DNA of 64,000 nt from Prevotella sp. tc2-28 (GTDB lineage: Bacteria > Bacteroidota > Bacteroidia > Bacteroidales > Bacteroidaceae): contig NZ_FNRE01000002.1 in assembly GCF_900107705.1 (NCBI RefSeq), forward strand, positions 1-64,000, read 5' to 3'. Of the stretch, positions 50,429-59,000 are shown in pieces. Both the position numbers and the translations under genes were made by a program. The notes beneath the pieces are model-generated. The model was not told the origin of the DNA and searched no databases. It was given only the letters and a program-made list of their open reading frames with translations. Within the stretch, counting starts at the first letter, position 1. Every line of letters begins with the position of its first letter.

Positions 50429-52200
50429 TTCCCTATCTCGACGTTCAACACCTCTCGAAGTCGTTCGGTGCCTTGCAGCTGTTCAATGACATCAGTTTCA
50501 GCATTGGCGAAGGCCAGCGCGTAGGACTGATAGCCAAGAACGGAACGGGTAAGTCGACGCTGCTCAGCATCCTCTCAGGTAAGGAGGGCTACGACAGCGG
50601 AGAGATTATCTTCCGACGCGACTTGAAAGTGGGATTCCTTGAACAGACACCCCGTTTCGACCCTGATGAATCTGTACTGGATGCTTGCTTTAATCATCAA
50701 GGAGATCCGGATAAAGTACTGAAAGCTAAGCAGGTACTGACACAGTTGAAGATTCGTAACCTGGAACAACCCGTAGGACAGTTGAGCGGTGGACAGCAGA
50801 AGCGTGTGGCGCTGGCCAACGTACTGCTGACGGAACCCGATCTGCTGATATTGGACGAGCCCACCAACCACCTGGATCTGGAGATGATAGAATGGCTGGA
50901 GGGATATCTGCAACGCGGCAACCGCACATTACTGATGGTAACCCACGACAGATTCTTCCTGGACCGGGTGTGCAGCGTCATCCTCGAACTGGACGACCGC
51001 ACCATCTATACCTATCGCGGCAACTATGCCTACTATTTGGAGAAACGCCAGGAGCGCATCGACAACCGCAGGGCGGAGATAGCACGCGCCAACAACCTGT
51101 ACCGCACCGAACTGGAATGGATGCGACGCATGCCGCAAGCCCGAGGGCACAAGGCGCGATACCGCGAGGAAGCTTTCTACGAACTGGAACGCATCGCCAA
51201 GCAGCGACTGGAGGAGCGCCAGCTGCGCCTGAAGGCATCCAACGTCTATATCGGTTCGAAGATTTTTGAGTGCCAGTATATCTCCAAAGCCTTTGACGAC
51301 CTCGTCATCCTCAAGAACTTCTACTACAATTTCTCACGTTTCGAGAAAATGGGTATCGTGGGAGCCAACGGTACGGGAAAGTCGACTTTCATCAAGATGC
51401 TGCTGGGCGAGGAACCCGTAGACGAAGGGCGCATCGTGATTGGCGACACTGTGAAGTTCGGCTACTTCTCGCAGGAAGGGTTGCAGTTTGACGAACAGCA
51501 GAAGGTGATAGACGTCATTACCGACATTGCCGACTACGTAGATTTGGGAAGCGGACGCAAGTTGTCGGCTTCGCAACTGCTGCAATATTTCCTGTTCACT
51601 CCCGAACAGCAACACAACTATGTCTATAAACTCTCGGGAGGTGAGCGACGCAAGCTGTACCTGTGTACAGTGCTGATGCGCAATCCCAACTTCCTAGTAT
51701 TGGACGAGCCTACCAACGACCTGGATATCGTGACGCTGCAGATACTGGAAGAATACCTGCAGGACTTTCCCGGATGCGTCATCGTCGTCTCGCACGACCG
51801 CTATTTCATGGATAAGGTGGTTGACCACCTATTGGTGTTTAAGGGACAAGGAGAAATCAAGGACTTCCCCGGTAACTATACACAATATCGGGAATTCTCA
51901 AGTGGTGAGAAGGAAGAAGAGAAATCGGAGAAGAGCGTTAAGAACGAGAAGAAACAGCCGGCAAACAATGTTGCCACCGCCAAGCGCAAGCTAAGCTACA
52001 AGGAGAAACGAGAACTGGAACAGTTGGAGAAAGACATCGCCACACTGGAGGCAGAGCAGAAACAGATAGAGGAAGCCCTCTGCGGAGGAACGACATCCGT
52101 TGACGAGATTACTGCCCTAAGTAAACGGCTCCCTGTCTTGAAGGACGAGCTGGACGAGAAATCGATGCGATGGCTGGAACTGAGTGAAATAGAGAATTAA
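50425..52200 (+). CDS. ABC-F family ATPase
   Basis: This soluble 591-residue protein has two ABC domains: Walker [12 protein letters not shown] and [11 protein letters not shown], signatures [11 protein letters not shown] and [11 protein letters not shown], and Walker [14 protein letters not shown] and [13 protein letters not shown]. The linker between them is arginine-rich, and a charged coiled-coil C-terminus (about 505-591) follows. There are no membrane segments. Such proteins act on the ribosome in translation, and some protect against antibiotics; the closest layout is Uup. Confidence 0.93.
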   Translation: MIPYLDVQHLSKSFGALQLFNDISFSIGEGQRVGLIAKNGTGKSTLLSILSGKEGYDSGEIIFRRDLKVGFLEQTPRFDPDESVLDACFNHQGDPDKVLKAKQVLTQLKIRNLEQPVGQLSGGQQKRVALANVLLTEPDLLILDEPTNHLDLEMIEWLEGYLQRGNRTLLMVTHDRFFLDRVCSVILELDDRTIYTYRGNYAYYLEKRQERIDNRRAEIARANNLYRTELEWMRRMPQARGHKARYREEAFYELERIAKQRLEERQLRLKASNVYIGSKIFECQYISKAFDDLVILKNFYYNFSRFEKMGIVGANGTGKSTFIKMLLGEEPVDEGRIVIGDTVKFGYFSQEGLQFDEQQKVIDVITDIADYVDLGSGRKLSASQLLQYFLFTPEQQHNYVYKLSGGERRKLYLCTVLMRNPNFLVLDEPTNDLDIVTLQILEEYLQDFPGCVIVVSHDRYFMDKVVDHLLVFKGQGEIKDFPGNYTQYREFSSGEKEEEKSEKSVKNEKKQPANNVATAKRKLSYKEKRELEQLEKDIATLEAEQKQIEEALCGGTTSVDEITALSKRLPVLKDELDEKSMRWLELSEIEN

Positions 52201-52202
52201 TC

Positions 52203-52829
52203 ATGATACAACAACAATATCCATCACAACTGCTGGAGCAGGCGGTACAGGAGTTCGCCAAACTGCCGGGAATAGGTCGGAAGACTGCCTTGCGACTGGT
52301 GTTGCACCTGTTGCGCCAGGAAACTGATGACGTGACACACTTTGCCGACACCATCGCCAGGATGCGTCGGGAGGTGAAGCGATGCAAGGTGTGCCATAAC
52401 ATCTCGGACAGTGACACCTGTCCTATTTGTAGTGACCCGCGACGCGACCATAGCACCATATGTGTGGTGGAGAACATACAGGACGTGATGGCTGTGGAGA
52501 ATACACAACAATTTCACGGGCGCTATCATGTGCTGGGAGGCGTCATATCGCCAATGGACAGTATCGGGCCTGCCGACCTGGAAATCGAGTCACTGGTGGC
52601 TCGCGTTGCCAGTGGGGAAGTGAAGGAGGTGATTCTAGCGCTCGGTTCCACGATGGAGGGCGACACCACCAACTTCTACATCTTCCGAAAACTGGCGCCC
52701 TATACCAATGTCAAAATCAGCATCATCGCACGAGGTATCTCCGTAGGTGACGAACTGGAATATACCGACGAGGTGACACTGGGACGATCCATACTGAACA
52801 GAACTCCATTTGAAAAATTGAAGAATTAA
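52203..52829 (+). CDS. recR: Recombination protein RecR
   Basis: RecR works with RecO and RecF to load RecA on gapped DNA. The 208-residue protein has a helix-hairpin-helix ([18 protein letters not shown]), a four-cysteine zinc finger ([16 protein letters not shown]) and a Toprim domain ([14 protein letters not shown] and [15 protein letters not shown]). It starts 2 bases after the ABC-F gene. Confidence 0.97.
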   Translation: MIQQQYPSQLLEQAVQEFAKLPGIGRKTALRLVLHLLRQETDDVTHFADTIARMRREVKRCKVCHNISDSDTCPICSDPRRDHSTICVVENIQDVMAVENTQQFHGRYHVLGGVISPMDSIGPADLEIESLVARVASGEVKEVILALGSTMEGDTTNFYIFRKLAPYTNVKISIIARGISVGDELEYTDEVTLGRSILNRTPFEKLKN

Positions 52830-52869
52830 AGAATTGAAAAATTGAAGAATAAATAAAATTGAAAAGGGG

Positions 52870-53109
52870 ATGAATTCGGACACCTTATTATTTATATGGA
52901 CAACGCTGATGGAGATAGCCACCTTGTTGTGTGCCTATCTGGGACTGCGCTTGTTTCGCCATAACTGGAAACTGCGTATGGCGATAATTGTGGTACCCCT
53001 GTTGATGAACGGCATCCTCTATGCCGTCTATCGTACCACCGTATTCTTCTATCTCGGCGTCATTCTCTTACTTTGTCTTCCTTTCGTATGGCCAAGAAAA
53101 TCAGCATAG
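52870..53109 (+). CDS. Small membrane protein of unknown function
   Basis: 79 residues with three hydrophobic stretches (LLFIWTTLMEIATLLCAYLG, AIIVVPLLMNGILYAVY, VFFYLGVILLLCLPFVW). No family is recognised. Its end overlaps the glycosyltransferase start by 22 bases, which suggests coupled translation. Confidence 0.6.
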   Translation: MNSDTLLFIWTTLMEIATLLCAYLGLRLFRHNWKLRMAIIVVPLLMNGILYAVYRTTVFFYLGVILLLCLPFVWPRKSA

Positions 53110-53966
53110 TCATTGTCAGCTATAATGTGCGCCGCCTGTTGGTGGAGTGTATTGATAGCGTGCGAAAAGCCCTCGAGGGAATTGATGGCGAAATCATCGT
53201 TGTCGACAACTGCTCGAAGGATGATACCGTCAGTTATCTGCAGGCAAACTGTCCTGACGTGCAGATCATTGCTAACAAGGAGAATGTGGGTTTTGCACGT
53301 GCTAACAATATGGCTATTCGTCAGACGGACTCCGACTATGTTTTGTTGCTGAACCCTGACACCATCGTCTATCCCGACACCATCCGTGGATGTATCGCTT
53401 TCATGGATGAACATCTGGAGACGGGTGGTGCAGGTGTACGCATGTTGACACGTGACGGACAACCCGCACCGGAATCACGGCGCGCCATTCCGACACCGTG
53501 GGTGTCGATGCTTAAAATGTTGGGGTTCACCCGTCGCTACTATATGAGTGACCTACCTTGGGACAAGCCCTGTCGCATCGAGGTCATCAGTGGCGCCTAC
53601 TGTCTGTTGCGGCGCGAAGCCCTCAACCAGGTGGGGCTGTTGGATGAGGATTACTTCATGTACGGTGAGGACATCGATCTCTCATACCGCCTCATCCACG
53701 GCGGTTGGCAGAACTGGTACCTGCCTTTTGACATCATACACTACAAGGGAGAGTCGACGCAGAAGTCGTCGTTCCGCTATGTCCACGTGTTCTACCAGGC
53801 CATGCTCATCTTCTTCCGCAAACACTACGGACATCTGAGCTTTTTCTTCACGTTGCCCGTACAGTGCGCTATCTATTTCCGTGCTGCGATAGCCCTCATC
53901 CAGATGATAGGCAGGAAGCTGCACCATTTTATCAACCCTCACCACGACGACTATGAAGACGATTAA
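53088..53966 (+). CDS. Family 2 glycosyltransferase
   Basis: The 292-residue protein from the ATG at 53088 (a TTG 15 bases earlier is less likely) has the GT-A fold: ISIVIVSYNVRRLLVECIDS, EIIVVDNCSKDDT, the DxD-like LLNPDTIV, and the catalytic-region FMYGEDIDLSYR. A C-terminal hydrophobic/amphipathic part may touch the membrane. It resembles rhamnosyl- or other glycan-building GT2 enzymes; the acceptor is unknown. Confidence 0.9.
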   Translation: MAKKISIVIVSYNVRRLLVECIDSVRKALEGIDGEIIVVDNCSKDDTVSYLQANCPDVQIIANKENVGFARANNMAIRQTDSDYVLLLNPDTIVYPDTIRGCIAFMDEHLETGGAGVRMLTRDGQPAPESRRAIPTPWVSMLKMLGFTRRYYMSDLPWDKPCRIEVISGAYCLLRREALNQVGLLDEDYFMYGEDIDLSYRLIHGGWQNWYLPFDIIHYKGESTQKSSFRYVHVFYQAMLIFFRKHYGHLSFFFTLPVQCAIYFRAAIALIQMIGRKLHHFINPHHDDYEDD

Positions 53967-54456
53967 ACTGCGAGCCATTGAGCCTGAAGACCTCGACTTG
54001 CTCTACGAGATAGAGAACGACACTCGACTGTGGAACGTGGGAACGACCAATGTGCCGTATTCCCGCTATACACTGCACGACTATATCGCCACATCGAGTG
54101 ATGATGCCTATGCTGACAGACAGGTACGTATGATTATTGAGGACCATAACGGGGAGACGGTCGGCATTGCCGACCTGGTTAACTTCTCGCCCAGCCATCT
54201 GCGAGCAGAGACAGGCATTGTCATCCTGGATGCAGAACGGCGTAAGGGCTATGCCACCGAAGCTTTGGAGGAATTGTGCCGCTATGCCCGCCAGGTGCTC
54301 CACATGCATCAGCTCTATGGAGTGGTGGCTTCCGACAACGAGGCCGCTCTAGCTCTCTATGAAAAAGCAGGTTTCCAGACACAAAACAGGTTGAAAGACT
54401 GGCTCTACGACGGCAGAAAATATACCGATGCGGTGTTAATGCAAAGATTTTTATAA
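53953..54456 (+). CDS. GNAT-family N-acetyltransferase
   Basis: The 167-residue protein shows the GNAT fold: IKLRAIEPEDLDLLYEIEND at the start, ETGIVILDAERRKGYATEAL with the CoA-binding RRKGYA, and NEAALALYEKAGFQ. It resembles RimJ/SpeG-type enzymes, so the substrate may be a protein N-terminus or polyamine. It overlaps the glycosyltransferase by 14 bases. Confidence 0.9.
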   Translation: MKTIKLRAIEPEDLDLLYEIENDTRLWNVGTTNVPYSRYTLHDYIATSSDDAYADRQVRMIIEDHNGETVGIADLVNFSPSHLRAETGIVILDAERRKGYATEALEELCRYARQVLHMHQLYGVVASDNEAALALYEKAGFQTQNRLKDWLYDGRKYTDAVLMQRFL

Positions 54457-54472
54457 ATTTTCCCGAAAAAGT

Positions 54473-54503
54473 TTTGTTTATTCGGATTTTCTGATTACCT
54501 TTG
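54473..54503 (+). promoter_or_regulatory. Promoter of the tRNA-Asp pair
   Basis: TTTG (54473-54476), 19 bases, TACCTTTG (54496-54503), about 30 bases before the first tRNA. Confidence 0.72.
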
Positions 54504-54532
54504 CACCCGCTAAACAACAAAAGCAACTCCTT

Positions 54533-54606
54533 GGTGCGTTAGTTCAGTAGGTTAGAATGCCTGCCTGTCACGCAGGAGGTCACGAGTTCGAGTCTCGTAC
54601 GCACCG
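54533..54606 (+). tRNA. tRNA-Asp (GTC), first copy
   Basis: 74 bases. The acceptor stem GGTGCGT pairs with ACGCACC, with discriminator G. The anticodon stem CCTGC/GCAGG holds loop CTGTCAC with anticodon GTC. The T-loop is TTCGAGT. CCA is not encoded. Confidence 0.97.
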
Positions 54607-54650
54607 CACGAAAAGGTTGAAGGTTGTGATGGAGAAGTTTAGAATATATT

Positions 54651-54724
54651 GGTGCGTTAGTTCAGTAGGTTAGAATGCCTGCCTGTCACGCAGGAGGTCA
54701 CGAGTTCGAGTCTCGTACGCACCG
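54651..54724 (+). tRNA. tRNA-Asp (GTC), second copy
   Basis: Identical in all 74 bases to the copy at 54533-54606 and separated from it by 44 bases. It is probably from the same transcript, as no second promoter is evident between them. Confidence 0.97.
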
Positions 54725-54731
54725 CAGAAAG

Positions 54732-54766
54732 CTCATTGGAATGTTGAAGTTCCGATGAGTTTTTTT
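54732..54766 (+). terminator. Terminator of the tRNA-Asp pair
   Basis: CTCATTGGAA (54732-54741) pairs with TTCCGATGAG (54750-54759), one pair being G-T, followed by seven T. Confidence 0.8.
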
Positions 54767-54809
54767 GTTTTTTTATCCTTTAATTCCTCCTTACGTCATA
54801 TTTTTTTTG

Positions 54810-54817
54810 TACCTTTG
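54810..54817 (+). promoter_or_regulatory. -7 promoter element of galE
   Basis: TACCTTTG at 54810-54817, 31 bases before the galE ATG at 54849. It excludes the longer frame starting at 54765, which would also cross the terminator. Confidence 0.6.
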
Positions 54818-54848
54818 CACAAAATTACAAAAACAACCCATTAAAAGA

Positions 54849-55889
54849 ATGAAACAGACTATCCTTGTTACAGGTGGTACGGGCTTTATTGGAAGCCATA
54901 CTACGGTGGAATTGCAAAACGCGGGCTACGAAGTAGTCATTGTTGATAACCTCTCGAACTCAAACGAGAAAGTGCTCAATGGTATTGAGAAAATCACAGG
55001 CATCCGTCCGGCATTCGAGAAAGTAGACTGCTGCGATTTCGACGCTATGGAGCGCGTGTTCAAGAAATATCCCGCCATTGAAGGTATCATCCACTTTGCT
55101 GCATCCAAAGCCGTTGGCGAAAGTGTGGAGAAACCCTTGATGTATTACCGTAACAACCTGACTTCGCTCATCAACCTGTTGGAACTGATGCCGAAGTACG
55201 AAGTGAAGGGTATCATCTTCTCCAGTTCGTGCACCGTCTACGGACAGCCTAGTCAGGAGAACCTGCCCGTCACCGAAGATGCTCCCATTCAAAAAGCATT
55301 GTCACCCTACGGCAACACCAAGCAGATAAACGAGGAGATTATCCAGGACTACATCCATTCTGGCGCTCCCGTCAAGTCGATTATCCTCCGCTATTTCAAC
55401 CCCATCGGTGCTCATCCCTCTGCACTGATCGGTGAGTTGCCTAACGGTGTGCCTATGAACCTCATCCCCTTCGTCACACAGACCGCTATCGGTATTCGTG
55501 AGCAGCTGAAGATTTTCGGCAACGACTATAACACACCAGACCATACCTGCATACGCGACTATATTTATGTCGTTGACCTTGCCAAGGCTCATGTCAAAGC
55601 TATGGAACGCGTGCTGGACAAACCCGACACCGACGCTGTCGAGGTGTTCAACATCGGAACAGGTCGTGGACTCTCTACATTGGAGGTTGTCGAGGGATTC
55701 GAGAAGGCTACTGGCGTGAAGGTAAATTGGACCTATGCTCCACGTCGTGAAGGTGATATCGAACAGGTATGGGGCAATGTGGATAAAGCCAACCGAGTAC
55801 TGGGATGGAAAGCCGATACTCCTACCGAGGAGGTATTGAAGAGTGCCTGGAAATGGCAGCAAAAACTGCGTGAGGAAGGTCTGCAATAA
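54849..55889 (+). CDS. galE: UDP-glucose 4-epimerase
   Basis: Interconverts UDP-glucose and UDP-galactose. The protein is 346 residues from the ATG at 54849. It has the NAD-binding VTGGTGFIGSHT, the catalytic Ser/Thr in SSSCTVYGQP, Tyr and Lys in SPYGNTK, and GTGRGLSTLEVV and WKADTP toward the C-terminus. The TPR protein gene overlaps its stop by one base. Confidence 0.95.
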   Translation: MKQTILVTGGTGFIGSHTTVELQNAGYEVVIVDNLSNSNEKVLNGIEKITGIRPAFEKVDCCDFDAMERVFKKYPAIEGIIHFAASKAVGESVEKPLMYYRNNLTSLINLLELMPKYEVKGIIFSSSCTVYGQPSQENLPVTEDAPIQKALSPYGNTKQINEEIIQDYIHSGAPVKSIILRYFNPIGAHPSALIGELPNGVPMNLIPFVTQTAIGIREQLKIFGNDYNTPDHTCIRDYIYVVDLAKAHVKAMERVLDKPDTDAVEVFNIGTGRGLSTLEVVEGFEKATGVKVNWTYAPRREGDIEQVWGNVDKANRVLGWKADTPTEEVLKSAWKWQQKLREEGLQ

Positions 55890-57085
55890 TGAAGAGAGTC
55901 GTCGTCTGCCTGTCTGTCCTTACCTTGTTCGGTCTGTCCGTCTTCTCGCAGAAGAAACAGATTGATCAGGCCCGAGCGTATATCAAGAGCGGAAAGGATT
56001 TCGACAAGGCAGAGAAACTGATGACCGACCTGCTGAAAGATTCGGCAAATCGCCAGAACATCAAGATCTACGACACGTGGTATGATGCTGTCCTGAACCA
56101 ATACATGGCGGCGAACGAGAAACTCTATCTGAAGCAGAAATACGACACTGCAGCCTTTTACAAGCTGATTTGTCACCTGCAGGAAGTGGCGTTCAAGCAA
56201 GACTCCCTCGACTGTCTGCCAGACCGCAAAGGACGTGTTCGCCCCTCGTTCCGCAAGGATCATGGTGAAGTGCTTCATGCCATACGTCCCAACATCTATT
56301 ATGGAGGAACGTGGCATGTGCATAAGGGAAACTACTCGTCGGCATACGACTATTTCGATGCGTATATTGAAGGAGCCCGACAACCCCTTTATACGGCATA
56401 CAACTACGACAAGACAGACTCTCTTTTGACAACGGCTGCATATTGGGCAACCTATTGCGCCTATAGAACGAAGGATGCACGGCGTATGCTGAAACATGTC
56501 CCACTTGCAGAACGTGACTCTGCCTATATAGAATACGGTATGCAAAACGAAGCAATGGCCTATCAGATACTGGGTGATACTGTTCGCTATGTAGGTATGT
56601 TGCGCAAAGGGTTTGACCGTTATCCGCAACATCCGTACTTCTTTCCTCGTCTAGCGGACTACTATTCCAGTAAAGGACGACAGGACTCCGTGCTCGTCAT
56701 TGCCAACCGTGGTGTAGAGATCAACGACAGCAATACCTTGTTCTTAATGGGACGATCGATAGCGTTGCTCAACTTGGAACGCTATGACGAATGTATAGAG
56801 ACCAGTCAACGTATTATTGAACTGAACGACACCCTGCCGGAACCCTATCTCAATATTGCTACCTGTTACCTTAACAAGGCACTGGTTGTAGAGAGCGAGA
56901 ACGAGCCACGAAAGAACCGTCGACGACTGGAACAGCTCTATCAGCAAGCCCGTCCGTATATGGAAGACTACCGGCGTTTGCAACCCGACGCGAAACAACG
57001 CTGGGGTGTCGGGCTCTACCGTATCTATCTCCATCTGAACATGGGAAAACAGTTCGAAGAGATTGACCGATTGATGCGAAAATAA
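55889..57085 (+). CDS. Exported TPR-repeat protein
   Basis: The 398-residue protein has a signal peptide (1-21) and tetratricopeptide-like helices throughout (for example around 80-110, 245-300 and 305-330, LLNLERYDECIETSQRIIEL). It likely serves as a protein-interaction scaffold in the periplasm or outer membrane. The TAATG overlap with galE suggests coupled translation. Specific partners are unknown. Confidence 0.78.
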   Translation: MKRVVVCLSVLTLFGLSVFSQKKQIDQARAYIKSGKDFDKAEKLMTDLLKDSANRQNIKIYDTWYDAVLNQYMAANEKLYLKQKYDTAAFYKLICHLQEVAFKQDSLDCLPDRKGRVRPSFRKDHGEVLHAIRPNIYYGGTWHVHKGNYSSAYDYFDAYIEGARQPLYTAYNYDKTDSLLTTAAYWATYCAYRTKDARRMLKHVPLAERDSAYIEYGMQNEAMAYQILGDTVRYVGMLRKGFDRYPQHPYFFPRLADYYSSKGRQDSVLVIANRGVEINDSNTLFLMGRSIALLNLERYDECIETSQRIIELNDTLPEPYLNIATCYLNKALVVESENEPRKNRRRLEQLYQQARPYMEDYRRLQPDAKQRWGVGLYRIYLHLNMGKQFEEIDRLMRK

Positions 57086-57137
57086 TTAAAAATGTTAAAA
57101 AATAACGCTGAGATACTGATTTTGAAATATAAATCAG

Positions 57138-57145
57138 TATCTTTG
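57138..57145 (+). promoter_or_regulatory. -7 promoter element of the phosphosugar mutase gene
   Basis: TATCTTTG at 57138-57145; the start codon follows at 57189. Confidence 0.55.
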
Positions 57146-57188
57146 CGTATTGATAATTATTTAATCTAAAACATATCAATTGAAAATT

Positions 57189-58934
57189 ATGGAAAATAAT
57201 GCTCAACTCATTGCTCAGTGCGAGGCACAAGCAAAGGTATGGCTCTCTCCGGCCTTTGACGAGGAGACACGTAAGGAAGTGCAGGCTATGCTGGACAATC
57301 CAGACAAGACAGCTCTTATTGATGCATTCTACCAGAACCTGGAGTTTGGTACGGGTGGACTGCGTGGTATTATGGGTGCCGGTACGAACCGCATGAACAA
57401 GTATATCGTAGGTATGGCTACGCAAGGATTTGCCAACTATATCAACAAGGCTTTCCCTGGCAAACAGAGTGCCGTAGTCGTAGGTCACGACTGTCGTAAC
57501 AACGGACGTATGTTCGCAGAAACCGTTGCTGACATCTTCTCAGCAAACGGCATCAAGGTATATCTGTTTGAGAGCCTTCGTCCTACACCGGAGATCTCAT
57601 TTGCCATCCGTCAACTTGGTTGTCAGGCAGGTGTTAATGTTACCGCATCGCACAACCCACGCGAGTACAATGGATACAAGGCCTATTGGGACGACGGTGC
57701 TCAGGTGCTTGCTCCGCATGACAAGGGTATCATCGACGAGGTGAACAAAGTGAAGATTGAAGATGTGAAGTTTGAGGGCAACAAGGACCTCATCATTCCC
57801 ATCGGTGGTGAGATGGACTGGGACTACATCCAGGCTGTAAAGGAAGCAATGGTTGATCAGGATGTTATCCTGCGCCAGAAAGACCTTAACATCGTTTACT
57901 CACCGATGCACGGAACAGGTCGCGTTATCATCCCAATGGCTCTGCGCTCATGGGGATTCCAGAACATCCACGTTGTTCCCGAGCAGATGGTAATCGACGG
58001 TAACTTCCCGACGGTAGTAAGTCCTAACCCTGAGAATGCAGAGGCAATGACGCTGGGTATGAAGCTCGGCACGAAGTTGAATGCTGACCTCGTTATCGCT
58101 TCTGACCCTGACGCTGACCGCTTGGCTATCGTCTGCCGCAATCCGAAGGGTGAGTGGGAAATCCTGAATGGTAACCAGACTTGTATGATGTTCTCTTGGT
58201 ACATCATCGCCAACAAGAAGAAGTTGGGCCAGTTGAAAGGCAATGAGTTCCTGGTAAAGACCATCGTTACCACCGAGGTCATCGCTGAGATTGCAAAGAA
58301 GAATGGCGTAGAGCTGCGTGACTGCTATACAGGATTCAAGTGGATTGCCAACGAGATTCGTATCTCAGAGGGTAAACAGAAGTATATCGGCGGTGGTGAG
58401 GAGTCGTTTGGATTCCTGCCATTCGATAAGGTTCGTGATAAGGACTCCCCCGCATCTATCTGCTTGATTTGCGAGATTGCTGCCTGGGCACGTGACAATG
58501 GCAAGACACTCTATGACCTGCTGATGGACATCTATGCTGAATACGGCTTCTCTAAGGAGGTTACCATCAATGTTGTGAAGCCCGGAAAGACCGGTGCTGA
58601 CGAGATTAAGCAGATGATGGTTGACTTCCGCAACAATCCGCCTAAGGAACTCGGAGGTTCGAAGATCTGCCTGTGGAAGGACTATCAGACACTGGAGGCC
58701 AAGAAGGCAGACGGTACGGTAGAGAAGATCAACATGCCTACCACATCGAACGTATTGCAATGGTTCTGTGAGGACGGCACCAAGGTAAGCGTTCGTCCTT
58801 CTGGTACAGAGCCCAAGATTAAGTTCTATACCGAGGTTAAAGATCCCAGCTTCAAGTGCGCTGGTTGCTACGAGCGTTGCACTAAGGCTGCAGAGGAGAA
58901 GATCGAGGCTATCAAGAAAAGTCTGAATCTCTAG
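57189..58934 (+). CDS. Phosphoglucomutase/phosphomannomutase-family enzyme
   Basis: Moves phosphate between the 1- and 6-positions of a hexose. The protein is 581 residues from the ATG at 57189. The phosphoserine loop is TASHNPREYNG, the metal-binding loop DPDADRLAI, the sugar-binding loop GGGEESFGF and the phosphate-binding loop RPSGTEPKIKFY. Length and loops fit the long bacterial PgcA/Pgm2 type. A strong hairpin follows. Confidence 0.95.
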   Translation: MENNAQLIAQCEAQAKVWLSPAFDEETRKEVQAMLDNPDKTALIDAFYQNLEFGTGGLRGIMGAGTNRMNKYIVGMATQGFANYINKAFPGKQSAVVVGHDCRNNGRMFAETVADIFSANGIKVYLFESLRPTPEISFAIRQLGCQAGVNVTASHNPREYNGYKAYWDDGAQVLAPHDKGIIDEVNKVKIEDVKFEGNKDLIIPIGGEMDWDYIQAVKEAMVDQDVILRQKDLNIVYSPMHGTGRVIIPMALRSWGFQNIHVVPEQMVIDGNFPTVVSPNPENAEAMTLGMKLGTKLNADLVIASDPDADRLAIVCRNPKGEWEILNGNQTCMMFSWYIIANKKKLGQLKGNEFLVKTIVTTEVIAEIAKKNGVELRDCYTGFKWIANEIRISEGKQKYIGGGEESFGFLPFDKVRDKDSPASICLICEIAAWARDNGKTLYDLLMDIYAEYGFSKEVTINVVKPGKTGADEIKQMMVDFRNNPPKELGGSKICLWKDYQTLEAKKADGTVEKINMPTTSNVLQWFCEDGTKVSVRPSGTEPKIKFYTEVKDPSFKCAGCYERCTKAAEEKIEAIKKSLNL

Positions 58935-58949
58935 TTTCATATTACAAGA

Positions 58950-58982
58950 AGAGGGGACCTCAATTACTGAGTAGTCCCCTCT
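58950..58982 (+). terminator. Hairpin after the phosphosugar mutase gene
   Basis: AGAGGGGAC (58950-58958) and GTCCCCTCT (58974-58982) are perfect complements. A T run is lacking. Confidence 0.6.
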
Positions 58983-59000
58983 CTTCACAATAAGTCTTAC

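Noticed and set aside
55733..56632. 299-residue frame on the minus strand
   Set aside because: Antisense of galE and of the TPR gene, with no recognisable domain or start signal.
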